Assembly: GCF_900184735.1 (NCBI RefSeq)
Contig: NZ_LT855388.1
Span: 62,001 to 126,000 of the forward strand
From: Paucisalibacillus globulus
GTDB lineage: Bacteria; Bacillota; Bacilli; Bacillales; Amphibacillaceae
Reading direction: 5' to 3'
DNA length: 64,000 nt
Shown here piece by piece: positions 8,569 to 17,100 of this stretch. A program made the translations under genes and the position numbers. Position 1 is the stretch's first letter; each line of letters opens with the position of its first letter. Under the pieces are notes generated by a model that did not search any database, was not told the origin of the DNA, and saw only the letters and a program-made list of their open reading frames with translations.

Positions 8569-9054
8569 TTAAATCATCTTATCAAAATTCAATCGTTTAT
8601 TAAGAGCATAAATAATTGGTATACCCACTGCTAATACAGCAAGTTCCCCAGCGGCAGTAGTTAGCCAAGTAAATAAGAATGGAAGTTCTAGGGCTAGGTT
8701 TAGCTCAAACGCGATAATGAACATATTGAACGTAAACACTAGTGTATTGGCTGCTAAGAGTACCATGATGTTCTTAATATATTTACTCAAAAGAATAATA
8801 ATTCCAAGTGATATTGCGGAATGTGCAATACCGAATACGAGGTCATACCAACCTAGTGGTGAGAATAATAGGTTGTATAGAAAAACACCTATTACAATAC
8901 CGAAGAAGTATTTCTTATTGAATACAATAAGATGGTTAAAAACTTCGGAAATACGGAACTGTACGTTAGTAAATCCGAATGGAACGATGAGGGCAGATAC
9001 AGCGATATATAACGCCGCAATCAATGCATTCACCACTAATGTTCTTGCTTTCAT
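8569..9054 (-). CDS. queT: QueT family queuosine-precursor transporter (ECF S component)
   Basis: A 161-aa membrane protein with about five or six hydrophobic segments. The start MKARTLVVNALIAALYIAVS and the FRISEVFNHLIVF motif (about residues 33-45) are typical of QueT, the substrate-binding subunit of an energy-coupling-factor transporter for preQ1/preQ0. The shared ECF ATPases are elsewhere in the genome. The assignment is strongly supported by the preQ1 riboswitch in its leader, whose 3' end contains the gene's ribosome binding site. Confidence 0.92.
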   Translation of the reverse strand: MKARTLVVNALIAALYIAVSALIVPFGFTNVQFRISEVFNHLIVFNKKYFFGIVIGVFLYNLLFSPLGWYDLVFGIAHSAISLGIIILLSKYIKNIMVLLAANTLVFTFNMFIIAFELNLALELPFLFTWLTTAAGELAVLAVGIPIIYALNKRLNFDKMI

Positions 9055-9060
9055 ATTAAT

Positions 9061-9106
9061 CTCTCCCTTAGTTTTTTTACGTGGGATGGTCTCGAACCAC
9101 GTCTTG
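9061..9106 (-). promoter_or_regulatory. preQ1-I riboswitch
   Basis: The minus strand reads a 6-bp P1 stem ACGTGG/CCACGT enclosing TTCGAGACCATC, followed by the A-rich tail TAAAAAAACTAAGGG. These are the conserved elements of the preQ1-I aptamer. The tail runs directly into AAGGGAGAG, the SD of queT, so preQ1 binding would hide the SD and repress translation. Confidence 0.9.
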
Positions 9107-9242
9107 CAAGCAACTTATCTAGTATAGTATAGATTTTTGAAAATATAAAGAGGTATTTTATTTCCTTTAAGATAGTATGGCTTTTGACAAATAATATAAC
9201 GAAATACGAAGAGAATAATGGTAACTTGAAGCTTAATGATTC

Positions 9243-9302
9243 TTGACAAATTCTACAGACACCATTAAAATTACATTAAGTAACTAAGTTTAAAATAGTA
9301 AC
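9243..9302 (+). promoter_or_regulatory. Promoter with repressor-like operator for the catE-like operon
   Basis: TTGACA (9243-9248), a 17-nt spacer and TAAAAT (9266-9271) form a good sigma-A promoter. Just downstream lies the inverted repeat GTAACTA-N9-TAGTAAC (9280-9302, one mismatch), where a bound repressor would block RNA polymerase. In B. subtilis catE is repressed by the thiol-sensing CatR/YodB (HxlR family); a similar regulator is plausible here but not present in the window. Confidence 0.65.
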
Positions 9303-9328
9303 AAATTAATCATAGAGGAGTTAATCAA

Positions 9329-10192
9329 ATGGAAAAGAAATTCTTTCAAAAACCTACAACATATGTTGGTGAAGTGAATATAAATGTAACCAATTTAAAG
9401 AACTCATTAGATTTCTATCAACGAGTATTTGGGTTTCAAATTTTAGAACAATCAGAGCGTAAGGTAGCTTTATCTGCTGATGGTGTTCAACCAATTCTAA
9501 TCTTGGAACAACCTGAAAATGTAAAACCAAAACAAGGTAGAACAACAGGACTTTACCACTTTGCTATTTTACTTCCTAGAAGAGCAGACTTAGCTAATTT
9601 CCTACAACATTTAGTGCAAACAGAAGGACAAACATTACGTTTAGGTGCATCTGATCACTATGTAAGTGAGGCACTTTACTTCGATGATCCAGATGGTAAT
9701 GGAATTGAAGTGGCTGCTGATAAACCAGCTACTAGTTGGACTTGGGATAATGGTAATGTTGAAATGGCAACAGTTGCTTTAGATGCTCAAGGACTTTTAG
9801 CTGAGAGTGATAAGGTTTGGGATGGACTACCAAAAGATACTGTTATGGGACATATCCATTTACATGTTGCTGATTTAGAAGAAACAGAGAACTTCTATGT
9901 TAATGGCCTTGGATTTGATATTGTAACTAGATATCCTGGAGCGCTATTCGCTTCTACTGGGGGCTATCATCATCATTTAGGTTTAAATGTTTGGAATGGT
10001 GTAGGTGCACCTGCTCCCCTAGACAATAGTGTCGGTCTAAACTGGTTTACATTAGTGTTAGCTGATGAAGAGACTAGACAGGAAAGCATCGAAAGTCTTC
10101 GTAAAGTTGGCGCAGAAGTTGTTGCAGAAGGTAATTACTATGTAGTAAAAGATCCTGCTGGAAATACCATTCAACTTCGCGTTAATAATTGA
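9329..10192 (+). CDS. catE: CatE-like catechol-2,3-dioxygenase (VOC superfamily)
   Basis: A 287-aa protein of two fused vicinal-oxygen-chelate modules (about residues 10-130 and 165-285), closely resembling B. subtilis CatE: GLYHFAILLPRRADL, SEALYFDDPDGNGIE, then GHIHLHVADLEE and YHHHLGLNVW. The second module carries the His/His/Glu metal site (GHIHLHV, HHHLGLN, and a late Glu). The enzyme opens catechol rings with Fe(II), protecting against catechols and quinones. It is followed after 26 nt by the monooxygenase gene, so the two probably form an operon. Substrate is inferred from the family. Confidence 0.85.
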   Translation: MEKKFFQKPTTYVGEVNINVTNLKNSLDFYQRVFGFQILEQSERKVALSADGVQPILILEQPENVKPKQGRTTGLYHFAILLPRRADLANFLQHLVQTEGQTLRLGASDHYVSEALYFDDPDGNGIEVAADKPATSWTWDNGNVEMATVALDAQGLLAESDKVWDGLPKDTVMGHIHLHVADLEETENFYVNGLGFDIVTRYPGALFASTGGYHHHLGLNVWNGVGAPAPLDNSVGLNWFTLVLADEETRQESIESLRKVGAEVVAEGNYYVVKDPAGNTIQLRVNN

Positions 10193-10218
10193 TCTGGTAG
10201 ACTGTTGGGGGAACATCG

Positions 10219-11301
10219 ATGAATACAATACAGACAAATCAACCATTTGAAATTGGGATTTATACACTTGCAGATATAGCCAAGAATCCGATAACTGGAA
10301 AAACAATTAGTGCGGGCGGCCGTATTCATGAAATAATTGAAGCGGCAAAACTTGCAGATGAAGCAGGTTTGGATGTTTTTGGGGTAGGGGAGCATCATCG
10401 ATTAGATTATGCAGTCTCCTCGCCACAAATGGTATTATCGGCAATAGCACAAGCTACTAATAATATAAAGCTTACCAGTACGACAACGGTACTAAACACA
10501 ACGGATCCTGTGCGTTTATTTGAGGACTTTGCTACTCTAGATTTAATTTCTGGAGGTAGAGCAGAAATAACTGCTGGACGTGGTGCCTTTGTGGAGTCCT
10601 TCCCGTTATTTGGTTATGATTTCAATGATTATGATGCATTATTTGAGGAGCATCTACAATTATTGATGGAATTAAATAAAAGGGAACGTGTAACTTGGAG
10701 TGGAAAGCATCGTTCAGCATTAAACAATGCTGAAATAGCTCCAAGACCAGAACAAGCACAACTACCGATTTCCGTTGGAGTAGGAGGAACACCTTCAAGC
10801 GCTAGAAGAGCTGGTAGATATGGAACAGGACTAGCGATTGCTATGATTGGTGGTACACATGAACGTTTTCTACCATTAATTGATGCATATCGAGAAGCGG
10901 GCTACCATGCTGGATTTACAGATGGACAACTAAAGATTACTGTCACAGGACATGGGTATATTGCAAATTCGATGGAGCAAGCAAGGGATGAGTTTTATCC
11001 TTATTATGCGCATTATCTCAAGTTAATCCAAGAACAACGAGGGATGAGATCTGGTATCTTGCCTCGTGAAGTTTTTGAACAGATGACTGGTCCAGAGAGT
11101 GTTATGTTTATTGGTAGTCCACAGGAAGTAATTGAAAAGGTACTATATCAACATGAACTTTATGGTCATTCCCGTTTTATGTTGCAAACAGATATCGGTG
11201 GAGTGCCCTTTAAGAATGTAGCAGAAACAATCGAATTATTGGCTACAGAGGTTGCACCCATACTGCGTAGGGAAACAAGTAAACAAAAGCTAAAAGTATA
11301 G
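10219..11301 (+). CDS. LLM class flavin-dependent oxidoreductase
   Basis: A 360-aa luciferase-like monooxygenase with a TIM-barrel fold. It shows FEIGIYTLADI at the start, GLDVFGVGEHH (about residues 50-60), the TTTVLNTTDPVRLFEDFATLD block and the nitrile-hydratase-like SVGVGGTPSSARRAGRYG loop. Such enzymes use reduced flavin from a partner reductase to oxygenate or reduce small molecules. It is the second gene after the CatE-like dioxygenase and shares its regulated promoter, so a role in detoxifying aromatics or electrophiles is likely. Confidence 0.85.
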   Translation: MNTIQTNQPFEIGIYTLADIAKNPITGKTISAGGRIHEIIEAAKLADEAGLDVFGVGEHHRLDYAVSSPQMVLSAIAQATNNIKLTSTTTVLNTTDPVRLFEDFATLDLISGGRAEITAGRGAFVESFPLFGYDFNDYDALFEEHLQLLMELNKRERVTWSGKHRSALNNAEIAPRPEQAQLPISVGVGGTPSSARRAGRYGTGLAIAMIGGTHERFLPLIDAYREAGYHAGFTDGQLKITVTGHGYIANSMEQARDEFYPYYAHYLKLIQEQRGMRSGILPREVFEQMTGPESVMFIGSPQEVIEKVLYQHELYGHSRFMLQTDIGGVPFKNVAETIELLATEVAPILRRETSKQKLKV

Positions 11302-11310
11302 AAAGAATGA

Positions 11311-11341
11311 GGGCTGTCAATTTATGACAGCCTTTATTTTT
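11311..11341 (+). terminator. Terminator of the catE-like operon
   Basis: The stem GGCTGTCA/TGACAGCC with a short loop is followed by a T-rich run. Confidence 0.8.
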
Positions 11342-11484
11342 ATAGATTGAGAGATAAATGATAAAAAAGTTGAATACTCTAACCCCCCTTCTCAGTGGAG
11401 GAGCAATAACTCCATTAATTAAGTTCACTTTTATAAGTGAAAAATCTTTGGGGTATACTACCTTATAACGGAGGGGATTAGCAG

Positions 11485-12438
11485 TTGGTATATATATTAT
11501 TACTTATAGGGTTTCTTTTGTTGATTAAGGGAGCAGATTTATTTGTCGCAGGTTCTTCAAATTTAGCTAGACTTCTAAGAGTACCACCCATATTAATAGG
11601 ATTAACTATTGTTGCCTTTGGAACAAGTGCTCCAGAAGCAACGGTAAGCATCATTGCTGCCATAGAAGGAAATGCAGATGTATCCTTAGGTAACGTAGTG
11701 GGGAGTAACATTTTTAATTTGACTCTGGTTGTTGGTGTAGCTGCATTTATCTTCCCTTTAGTGGTTCAGTCAGAAACCATTAGGAAGGAAATTCCTTTCA
11801 CATTATTAGCTAGCGGGGCATTACTTATCTTAATAAGTGATATTGTATTACAGGGCTTTGGTTCCAATTTATTAACACGAAGCGATGGGTTAATTTTCCT
11901 ACTGTTCTTTTCTGTTTTTATGTATTATGTCATTGAAATTGGACTAAAAAGTCGAAAAGAAAGTTTATCAGTTGAAATTCCAAAAGATATTACATGGGGA
12001 AGAAATACCTTCTTAACTTTAATAGGTCTTGGGGCCATTGTGCTTGGTGGGGATATGGTAGTTGATAATGGTACAGAGATTGCGTACACCCTTGGGATGA
12101 GTGAAACATTAGTAGGATTGACAATTATTGCAATTGGTACATCACTACCAGAACTGGTAACATCAATTACGGCAGCATTGCGAAAAGAAAGTGAAATTGC
12201 CTTAGGAAATATAGTAGGGAGTAATATTTTTAACATCCTATTTGTATTAGGTGCCTCATCGATAATCTCACCTTTACCAATAAACGATAAGGTGTTCTTA
12301 GATGTTATATTAATGATTGTTTTGACATTCATATTATTACTATTTTCCAGAACCCACTACACTGTTGGAAAGAAAGAAGGTTTTATTTTAGCCTTTATCT
12401 ATATAATATATATGGTGTATATTATAGTTCGAAATTAA
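11485..12438 (+). CDS. Calcium/sodium antiporter (CaCA family)
   Basis: A 317-aa polytopic membrane protein with the two internal alpha repeats of CaCA exchangers. Repeat 1 has FGTSAPEATVS and GNVVGSNIFN (about residues 45-78); repeat 2 has GTSLPELVTS and GNIVGSNIFN (about 213-245). The conserved Glu in each SAPE/SLPE motif binds the cation. About ten transmembrane segments are seen, matching the YrbG-type length. The start is TTG, supported by GGAGGGG 8-9 nt upstream; no in-frame ATG precedes the first helix. It is monocistronic. Confidence 0.92.
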   Translation: MVYILLLIGFLLLIKGADLFVAGSSNLARLLRVPPILIGLTIVAFGTSAPEATVSIIAAIEGNADVSLGNVVGSNIFNLTLVVGVAAFIFPLVVQSETIRKEIPFTLLASGALLILISDIVLQGFGSNLLTRSDGLIFLLFFSVFMYYVIEIGLKSRKESLSVEIPKDITWGRNTFLTLIGLGAIVLGGDMVVDNGTEIAYTLGMSETLVGLTIIAIGTSLPELVTSITAALRKESEIALGNIVGSNIFNILFVLGASSIISPLPINDKVFLDVILMIVLTFILLLFSRTHYTVGKKEGFILAFIYIIYMVYIIVRN

Positions 12439-12466
12439 AAATGCTCCCCATAACAGGGAGCATTTC
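12438..12466. terminator. Bidirectional terminator
   Basis: AAATGCTCCC/GGGAGCATTT with a 7-nt loop lies between the convergent antiporter and MhqD-like genes. Confidence 0.8.
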
Positions 12467-12470
12467 GTAC

Positions 12471-13073
12471 TTATAGCCCTTGATACCAAGCAGCAGCAGC
12501 TCTTACCTCACTAATGGTTAACTGATGACCTCTGTCTTCCCAATGTATCTTAACATTAGCACCAGCATTTTCCAGTAATTCTTTCAAGTCCTCAGATTCT
12601 TGAGCAGGACATATTGGATCGTTTGTTCCAGCTGAAATAAATGCGTGTGTACCGGTTAAATCTGGCAATTCAATTCCTCTTCTAGGCACCATTGGATGGT
12701 GAAGACTTGCCCCTCTTAATGCATCTTGGTAGTGGAACATTAAGCTAGCGGCGATGTTTGCTCCATTCGAATAACCTACTGCAACAATATTATTACGGTC
12801 AAACTCATATTTCACTGCAGCTTCATCTAAGAACTCATTTAATTCTTGTGTGCGGAAAATTAAATCCTCTTCATCGAAAACACCTTCCGCTAAGCGTTTA
12901 AAGTATCGTGGCATACCGTTTTCTAATACATTCCCTCGTACACTTAGAACGTTTGCTTCTTTATCTATGATTTCTGCTAGTGGAAGTAGGTCTTGTTCCG
13001 TCCCTCCTGTCCCATGTAACAATAATAATGTTGGTTTATCTGGATTGGTTCCTTGTTGAAAAATATGTCTCAT
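12471..13073 (-). CDS. mhqD: MhqD-like alpha/beta hydrolase
   Basis: A 200-aa carboxylesterase/phospholipase-type hydrolase. The oxyanion region is LLLLHGTGGTEQDLL (residues 16-30), the nucleophile Ser is in VGYSNGAN (about 98-105), the Asp is in AGTNDPICP and the His in DRGHQLT. The pattern VLENGMPRYFKRLAEGVFDE matches B. subtilis MhqD (YodD), which is induced by methylhydroquinone and other electrophiles. It lies 39 nt after a MarR regulator, as an operon. The true substrate of MhqD-type enzymes is not settled. Confidence 0.88.
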   Translation of the reverse strand: MRHIFQQGTNPDKPTLLLLHGTGGTEQDLLPLAEIIDKEANVLSVRGNVLENGMPRYFKRLAEGVFDEEDLIFRTQELNEFLDEAAVKYEFDRNNIVAVGYSNGANIAASLMFHYQDALRGASLHHPMVPRRGIELPDLTGTHAFISAGTNDPICPAQESEDLKELLENAGANVKIHWEDRGHQLTISEVRAAAAWYQGL

Positions 13074-13112
13074 TGTATCCGTCCTTTCTAATAGGGCATT
13101 TCTTCTAATAAC

Positions 13113-13556
13113 TTACTTTCCATCTTTATCTTTAGATGCTTTTCTTCCCACTTGCTTTAATACGTTTACTACTGTCTGCTTGTCTTCCTCTGAGATCCCG
13201 TCAAATAATTCCTCAATAACACGTTGATGTGCAGGGAAGATTGTATTCATTAGCTTTTTCCCTTCGTCTGTAATTTGGATATACACGACACGTCTGTCAT
13301 CCTTGCAATTACTTCTTTCTAATAACCCCTTTTTCTCCAATTTATCGATAACATAAGTTATGGAACCTGTGTTAATTAATACAGCTTCCGATACTTCTCT
13401 AACCGTAAGTCTACCTTTATGATATAGCGCTTCTAAAATTTCAAAATCAGATGTACGCATTCCGTGGTTACTTATGTCATCTTTGATTACCTCTTGGAGT
13501 GACTTCGAGGCCTTCATCAGAACGACGAATGCTTTTAGGGAAAGATTCTCGCTCAT
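13113..13556 (-). CDS. MarR family regulator, MhqR-like
   Basis: A 147-aa winged-helix repressor. The recognition helix and wing lie around residues 55-95 (LTVREVSEAVLINTGSITYV, then DDRRVVYIQIT), flanked by dimerisation helices. It is most like the MhqR/YkvE subgroup, which represses mhq genes and releases DNA on exposure to quinones. It is the first gene of the operon with the MhqD-like hydrolase, and an imperfect palindrome upstream suggests autoregulation. The RBS AAGAAGGTG is good. Identity as the true MhqR orthologue is not certain. Confidence 0.82.
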   Translation of the reverse strand: MSENLSLKAFVVLMKASKSLQEVIKDDISNHGMRTSDFEILEALYHKGRLTVREVSEAVLINTGSITYVIDKLEKKGLLERSNCKDDRRVVYIQITDEGKKLMNTIFPAHQRVIEELFDGISEEDKQTVVNVLKQVGRKASKDKDGK

Positions 13557-13598
13557 TTTTACACCTTCTTATAATTAATTTATTTATTATGAATTTAA

Positions 13599-13618
13599 AT
13601 ATCTTTAATTAAATATAT
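13599..13618. promoter_or_regulatory. Candidate MarR operator
   Basis: The imperfect palindrome ATATCTTTAA/TTAAATATAT (9 of 10 positions) lies about 43 nt before the MarR start. It is similar in shape to, but more AT-rich than, the B. subtilis MhqR operator (TATCTCGAATTCGAGATA). Confidence 0.45.
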
Positions 13619-13689
13619 ATTAATAAATCTAGGACCATTTGTCAAATGACTACTACTAGCATGGACATTTACCACTATAATTAGCATTA

Positions 13690-13715
13690 AAAAAAGAGGG
13701 AGATTTCCCCCTCTT
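13690..13715 (-). terminator. Terminator of the aldo/keto reductase gene
   Basis: On the minus strand AAGAGGGGG / CCCTCTT is followed by a run of T. Confidence 0.8.
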
Positions 13716-14646
13716 ATGAAAATATCTTACTAATCTCATCGAATTCTACTTTATTTAATGGAACCTCTAGAGTTTTTAGATTACGGATTACTTGTTCAGG
13801 CTTCTTTGCTCCTGGGATAACTGTATCAATGGCATCATGGGCTAAATACCATGCTAATACAAGATTAGATACTTCTGTTTGTTTTTCGTTAGCAATGCTG
13901 CGTAACCTTTCTACTTTTGCAAGATTCTCCTCAAATGCTTCCCCTTGAAATTGTGGCATATTAGAACGGAAATCGTTAAACTGGGTATCCTTTGAATACT
14001 TTCCAGCAAGTAGACCGGAAGCAAATGGGAAGTATGGGACAAATGAAATATGGTTTTTTATAGTATAAGGGAAATAATCTTGTTCTGCCTGACGGTTTAA
14101 CAGATTGTAATGACCCTGTAAGACATCCACATAGCCATCCTGGTTCGCTTCTTTTAGTTGCTCTGGTGAAAAGTTAGATACACCAATTGCTCGAATTTTC
14201 CCTGCATCTTTAAGTTCTTTTAAAGCACCCACTGCTTCATATTTCGGTGTGTTCTCATCCGGGTAATGTATATAGAATAGGTCAATATAGTCTGTTTGAA
14301 GTCTTTTTAGGCTCGCGTCAACAGTCTCACGAAGGTATTCTGGGGAGTTATCGATTAGTTTCTCACTATTAACAAATTTTTGGGTTCCTTTCGTAGCAAT
14401 AATAAGGTCTTGGCGTTTCCTCATTTCCTTTACTACTTCACCAATAATTTCCTCGGAACGCCCCATCCCATATGTAAATGCCGTATCAATAAAATCTAAT
14501 CCTTCATTGATCGCTGTTTTCAATAACTCTCTATTCACTTGCTCATCGATTCCTGGGTAAAGATTATGCCCACCAATTGCATTTGCTCCGAGACCGATTG
14601 GATTCACAACTAAATCTGTTTTACCTATGCGAACTTTCTTTGACAA
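13714..14646 (-). CDS. Aldo/keto reductase (IolS/YqkF-like)
   Basis: A 310-aa NADPH-dependent oxidoreductase with a TIM-barrel fold. The catalytic tetrad is visible as Asp and Tyr in FIDTAFTYGMGRSEE (about residues 52-66), Lys in IIATKGT and His in YIHYPD. NADPH-binding segments are GVSNFSPEQL and VIPGAKKPEQV near the end. An ATG at 14652 lies only 2 nt from AGGAGG; the TTG at 14646 has an 8-nt spacing and gives the usual family N-terminus, so it is taken as start. Substrate unknown. It is monocistronic. Confidence 0.88.
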   Translation of the reverse strand: MSKKVRIGKTDLVVNPIGLGANAIGGHNLYPGIDEQVNRELLKTAINEGLDFIDTAFTYGMGRSEEIIGEVVKEMRKRQDLIIATKGTQKFVNSEKLIDNSPEYLRETVDASLKRLQTDYIDLFYIHYPDENTPKYEAVGALKELKDAGKIRAIGVSNFSPEQLKEANQDGYVDVLQGHYNLLNRQAEQDYFPYTIKNHISFVPYFPFASGLLAGKYSKDTQFNDFRSNMPQFQGEAFEENLAKVERLRSIANEKQTEVSNLVLAWYLAHDAIDTVIPGAKKPEQVIRNLKTLEVPLNKVEFDEISKIFS

Positions 14647-14685
14647 TTTCATGACCTCCTATATTTGTTACTTTCATTCTATTGG

Positions 14686-14720
14686 AAAAAGGGAATCTCT
14701 GTCTATTTTGAGACTCCCTT
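14686..14720 (-). terminator. Terminator of fetAB
   Basis: On the minus strand AAGGGAGTCTC / GAGATTCCCTT (one G-T pair) with a 10-nt loop is followed by TTT. Confidence 0.75.
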
Positions 14721-14724
14721 ACCA

Positions 14725-15480
14725 TTAACTTTTTAGTTTTAAAAACTGCATTCGATTATTAAATAAAGTAGGGTAGGATAAAAACCCTAACATAATACTG
14801 GTTACAACTGCTGTTGTTAATAGTATAAATAGGATTAAAAGTTGAAATTGCACTGCTTGGACCGGGTCAGCCCCAGCGATAATTTGTCCACTCATCATCC
14901 CTGGCAACTGTACTAGACCAATTGTCTTTTGACTTTCAATAGTTGGAATCGTACTTGCTTTAATCGATGTGATTAATTGTGTATGAATGGCTTGTTTTGG
15001 GGTGCCGCCCAAGGTTAGAATGAGTTCTGTTTCGTCTTGGCGACTTTCTACTTCTGCTGTAAAGCGATTTAAAAATAGAATACCAAGCACCATCGAATTC
15101 CCGATTACCATTCCACTAATTGGAATTATATACTGTGGTGTTGGTGGGACAATTTGGAACCCTAACAAGATGCTTTGCGTTAATACTTCGATAAAGACAA
15201 ATGTCACAATAAGTTTCCAGGTAATTCCATGGATGGTTGCGCCTTTTTTCCTCGCGTTCTGGGTTGCCGCTCCTATCATGAGTAGAATCATAAGAACAAT
15301 GAAAATAATATTATCCACTTCAAATACATATTGTAGGACATAACCAACTGCTAATAATTGAATAATGGATCGAATTGTTGCAATTAGGGTATCTTTTTCT
15401 AACCCCAGTTTTAATGTCCGAGATAGAATAAGCGGGATAAGAACGAAAATAAGTGTCAGTGATAGTGTGAGATAGCTCAT
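14725..15480 (-). CDS. fetB: Iron export ABC transporter permease FetB family (UPF0014)
   Basis: A 251-aa membrane protein with six or seven hydrophobic helices. The family signature is seen in GMVIGNSMVLGILFLNRF, LGGTPKQAIHTQL and QLPGMMSGQIIAGADPVQAV (about residues 175-205). In E. coli FetAB exports iron and helps under oxidative stress. The start ATG overlaps the fetA stop by 4 nt (ATGA), so the two are translationally coupled. The substrate is inferred from the family. Confidence 0.9.
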   Translation of the reverse strand: MSYLTLSLTLIFVLIPLILSRTLKLGLEKDTLIATIRSIIQLLAVGYVLQYVFEVDNIIFIVLMILLMIGAATQNARKKGATIHGITWKLIVTFVFIEVLTQSILLGFQIVPPTPQYIIPISGMVIGNSMVLGILFLNRFTAEVESRQDETELILTLGGTPKQAIHTQLITSIKASTIPTIESQKTIGLVQLPGMMSGQIIAGADPVQAVQFQLLILFILLTTAVVTSIMLGFLSYPTLFNNRMQFLKLKS

Positions 15481-16199
15481 TCTATTTCCCCCTTTACAAA
15501 ATCTTGGACACGCTTGTCGTTTGGATTCATTAAAAGTGAACTGTCACCTGATTCAATTAGTTCTCCATTCATCATCACCCAAGTACAGTGACCGATTCTT
15601 AAAGCTTGGTCTAGATTATGGGTAATCCAAATCATCGTTGTCCCATATTTTTCATTAATTTTTTCTATCAGTTCCTCGATGTCATGTTGTGATACTCGGT
15701 CGAGTGATGAAGTAATTTCGTCTAATAATAATACTTTTGGTTTATTTACTAATGTCCGTGCTATAGAAAGCTTCTGTCTTTGCCCGCCGGAGAGATCCTT
15801 TGCGTTTCGCTCTAATATGTTATCTGCTAATCCGACGTCATGAAGTAACTCCTTTGCATCATCTAAGTCAATACTCTTACCTTGTAATGTTAGTGGGAGG
15901 TCTAGGTTTTCTAATACACTCCCTTTAACCATCGTTGCACTTTGTAGGGCAATGCCCACATTTCTACGTAACTCTACTGGATTATACTCTTCAATTGGTT
16001 TTCCTTTGATTAAGATTTCACCTGAATCAGGGGAACGTAACCCGTTACATAGTTTAAAAAGAGTGGACTTTCCTGCGCCCGAAGGACCAACTAGAGTTGT
16101 GATTTTACCTTCGGGGAAGGATCCTGTGATGTTTTTTAAAATATGTAGACCATCTGCGGAATAATTGACGTCGTGAAATTTAATGGCAGCTTGAATCAA
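15477..16199 (-). CDS. fetA: ABC transporter ATP-binding protein FetA-like
   Basis: A 240-aa ATPase partner of FetB. Walker A is GPSGAGKST (about residues 38-46), the signature is LSGGQRQKL, Walker B is VLLLDEITSS and the switch His is in WITHN. The start is TTG, with AAGGAAG 7 nt upstream. It is the first gene of a two-gene operon reading leftwards. A broad 327-nt gap separates it from the divergent lipoprotein operon. Confidence 0.9.
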   Translation of the reverse strand: MIQAAIKFHDVNYSADGLHILKNITGSFPEGKITTLVGPSGAGKSTLFKLCNGLRSPDSGEILIKGKPIEEYNPVELRRNVGIALQSATMVKGSVLENLDLPLTLQGKSIDLDDAKELLHDVGLADNILERNAKDLSGGQRQKLSIARTLVNKPKVLLLDEITSSLDRVSQHDIEELIEKINEKYGTTMIWITHNLDQALRIGHCTWVMMNGELIESGDSSLLMNPNDKRVQDFVKGEIE

Positions 16200-16377
16200 G
16201 TAATCACTTCCTTATGTGAGTTCCTTTTTAATGTACCTATATAGTAGGAATATAATTCCTTACCATTTTATCACGTGGCCTAAATTAAAGGGTTATATTC
16301 AAACTTGGAAATATCAATATTCAAAATATTAAATTAGTGTTACAATTCTGTTAAAGTGAGTCGTTTATACTGGTCAA

Positions 16378-16449
16378 GTCCTTAAATTTCAGTGGGATGG
16401 AGAATTAGTACGTCAAGTTTATTTTGCTATTGGTATTAATGTTCGTTAA
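16378..16449 (+). pseudogene. Decayed C-terminal tail of a paralogue of the next lipoprotein
   Basis: Translation in the frame starting at 16378 gives VLKFQWDGELVRQVYFAIG then INVR and a stop. This matches the last residues of the lipoprotein encoded just downstream (SLKLQWDGELVGQAYYVFS, ISVR, stop), and the DNA is clearly alike over the same stretch. An in-frame stop lies 18 nt before the match, so only the tail survives. It indicates a tandem duplication followed by deletion. The rest of the 16200-16526 gap shows nothing else. Confidence 0.75.
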
Positions 16450-16526
16450 TTAGCGCTGTTTATAGCGAATATGAAGTTGACATTTTAACTGAGTTTATAT
16501 CCTTTATAAGTTAGGAGATTTTTGAT

Positions 16527-17075
16527 GTGAAAAATTACTTTATTTATGCCCATATTTTATTAGTACTACTGTTAGTGGGATGTGCGGAGAATCCAGCATT
16601 GATAGGTTTAAAGGAAGAAGAAGTACCTCAGTCAACTAATACCAAGGAAGGTGAAACTGAAACCAAAGAAAATAACGCAGTAAGTAAACCGCCAAGTGTA
16701 CAGGTACATAGCGGTGATAAATCAACATATGTTGCTCTTGATGTTTGGTGTTGGAAAGAAGAAAGCCTTTGTTCGTTGGAACCAAATCCGCTAGAGGAGC
16801 AGTTATATGGGATGCAACCGTTACTAGTGGAACCAGATGAGGTTATTAATATTTCGATATCTACCGATGAACCAGATGTTCCAGATCACATATTTTATCC
16901 TGATATCATTGATTTAACACAAGTTAGATTGGGTGAAGAGAAGGAAGTGGAAATCAACAATAGACAAATCCTAGCTCCTATGGAAACAGGGAGATATTAT
17001 TATTCTTTGAAACTACAATGGGATGGGGAATTAGTGGGGCAGGCTTACTATGTGTTTAGTATCAGTGTACGGTAA
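16527..17075 (+). CDS. Lipoprotein of unknown function
   Basis: A 182-aa exported lipoprotein. The signal peptide is followed by the lipobox LLVGC (Cys at residue 19). A Thr/Glu/Lys-rich linker (about 25-55) leads to a globular domain with a Cys pair (DVWCWKEESLCSLE, about residues 72-85). The start is GTG with TAGGAGAT upstream; the overlapping ATG at 16525 is out of frame. It leads an operon with two ABC permeases and one ATPase, so it may be an accessory surface protein of that transporter. No domain recognised. Confidence 0.75.
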   Translation: MKNYFIYAHILLVLLLVGCAENPALIGLKEEEVPQSTNTKEGETETKENNAVSKPPSVQVHSGDKSTYVALDVWCWKEESLCSLEPNPLEEQLYGMQPLLVEPDEVINISISTDEPDVPDHIFYPDIIDLTQVRLGEEKEVEINNRQILAPMETGRYYYSLKLQWDGELVGQAYYVFSISVR

Positions 17076-17100
17076 ATAGATAAAACGAGGGGGTGTAATT

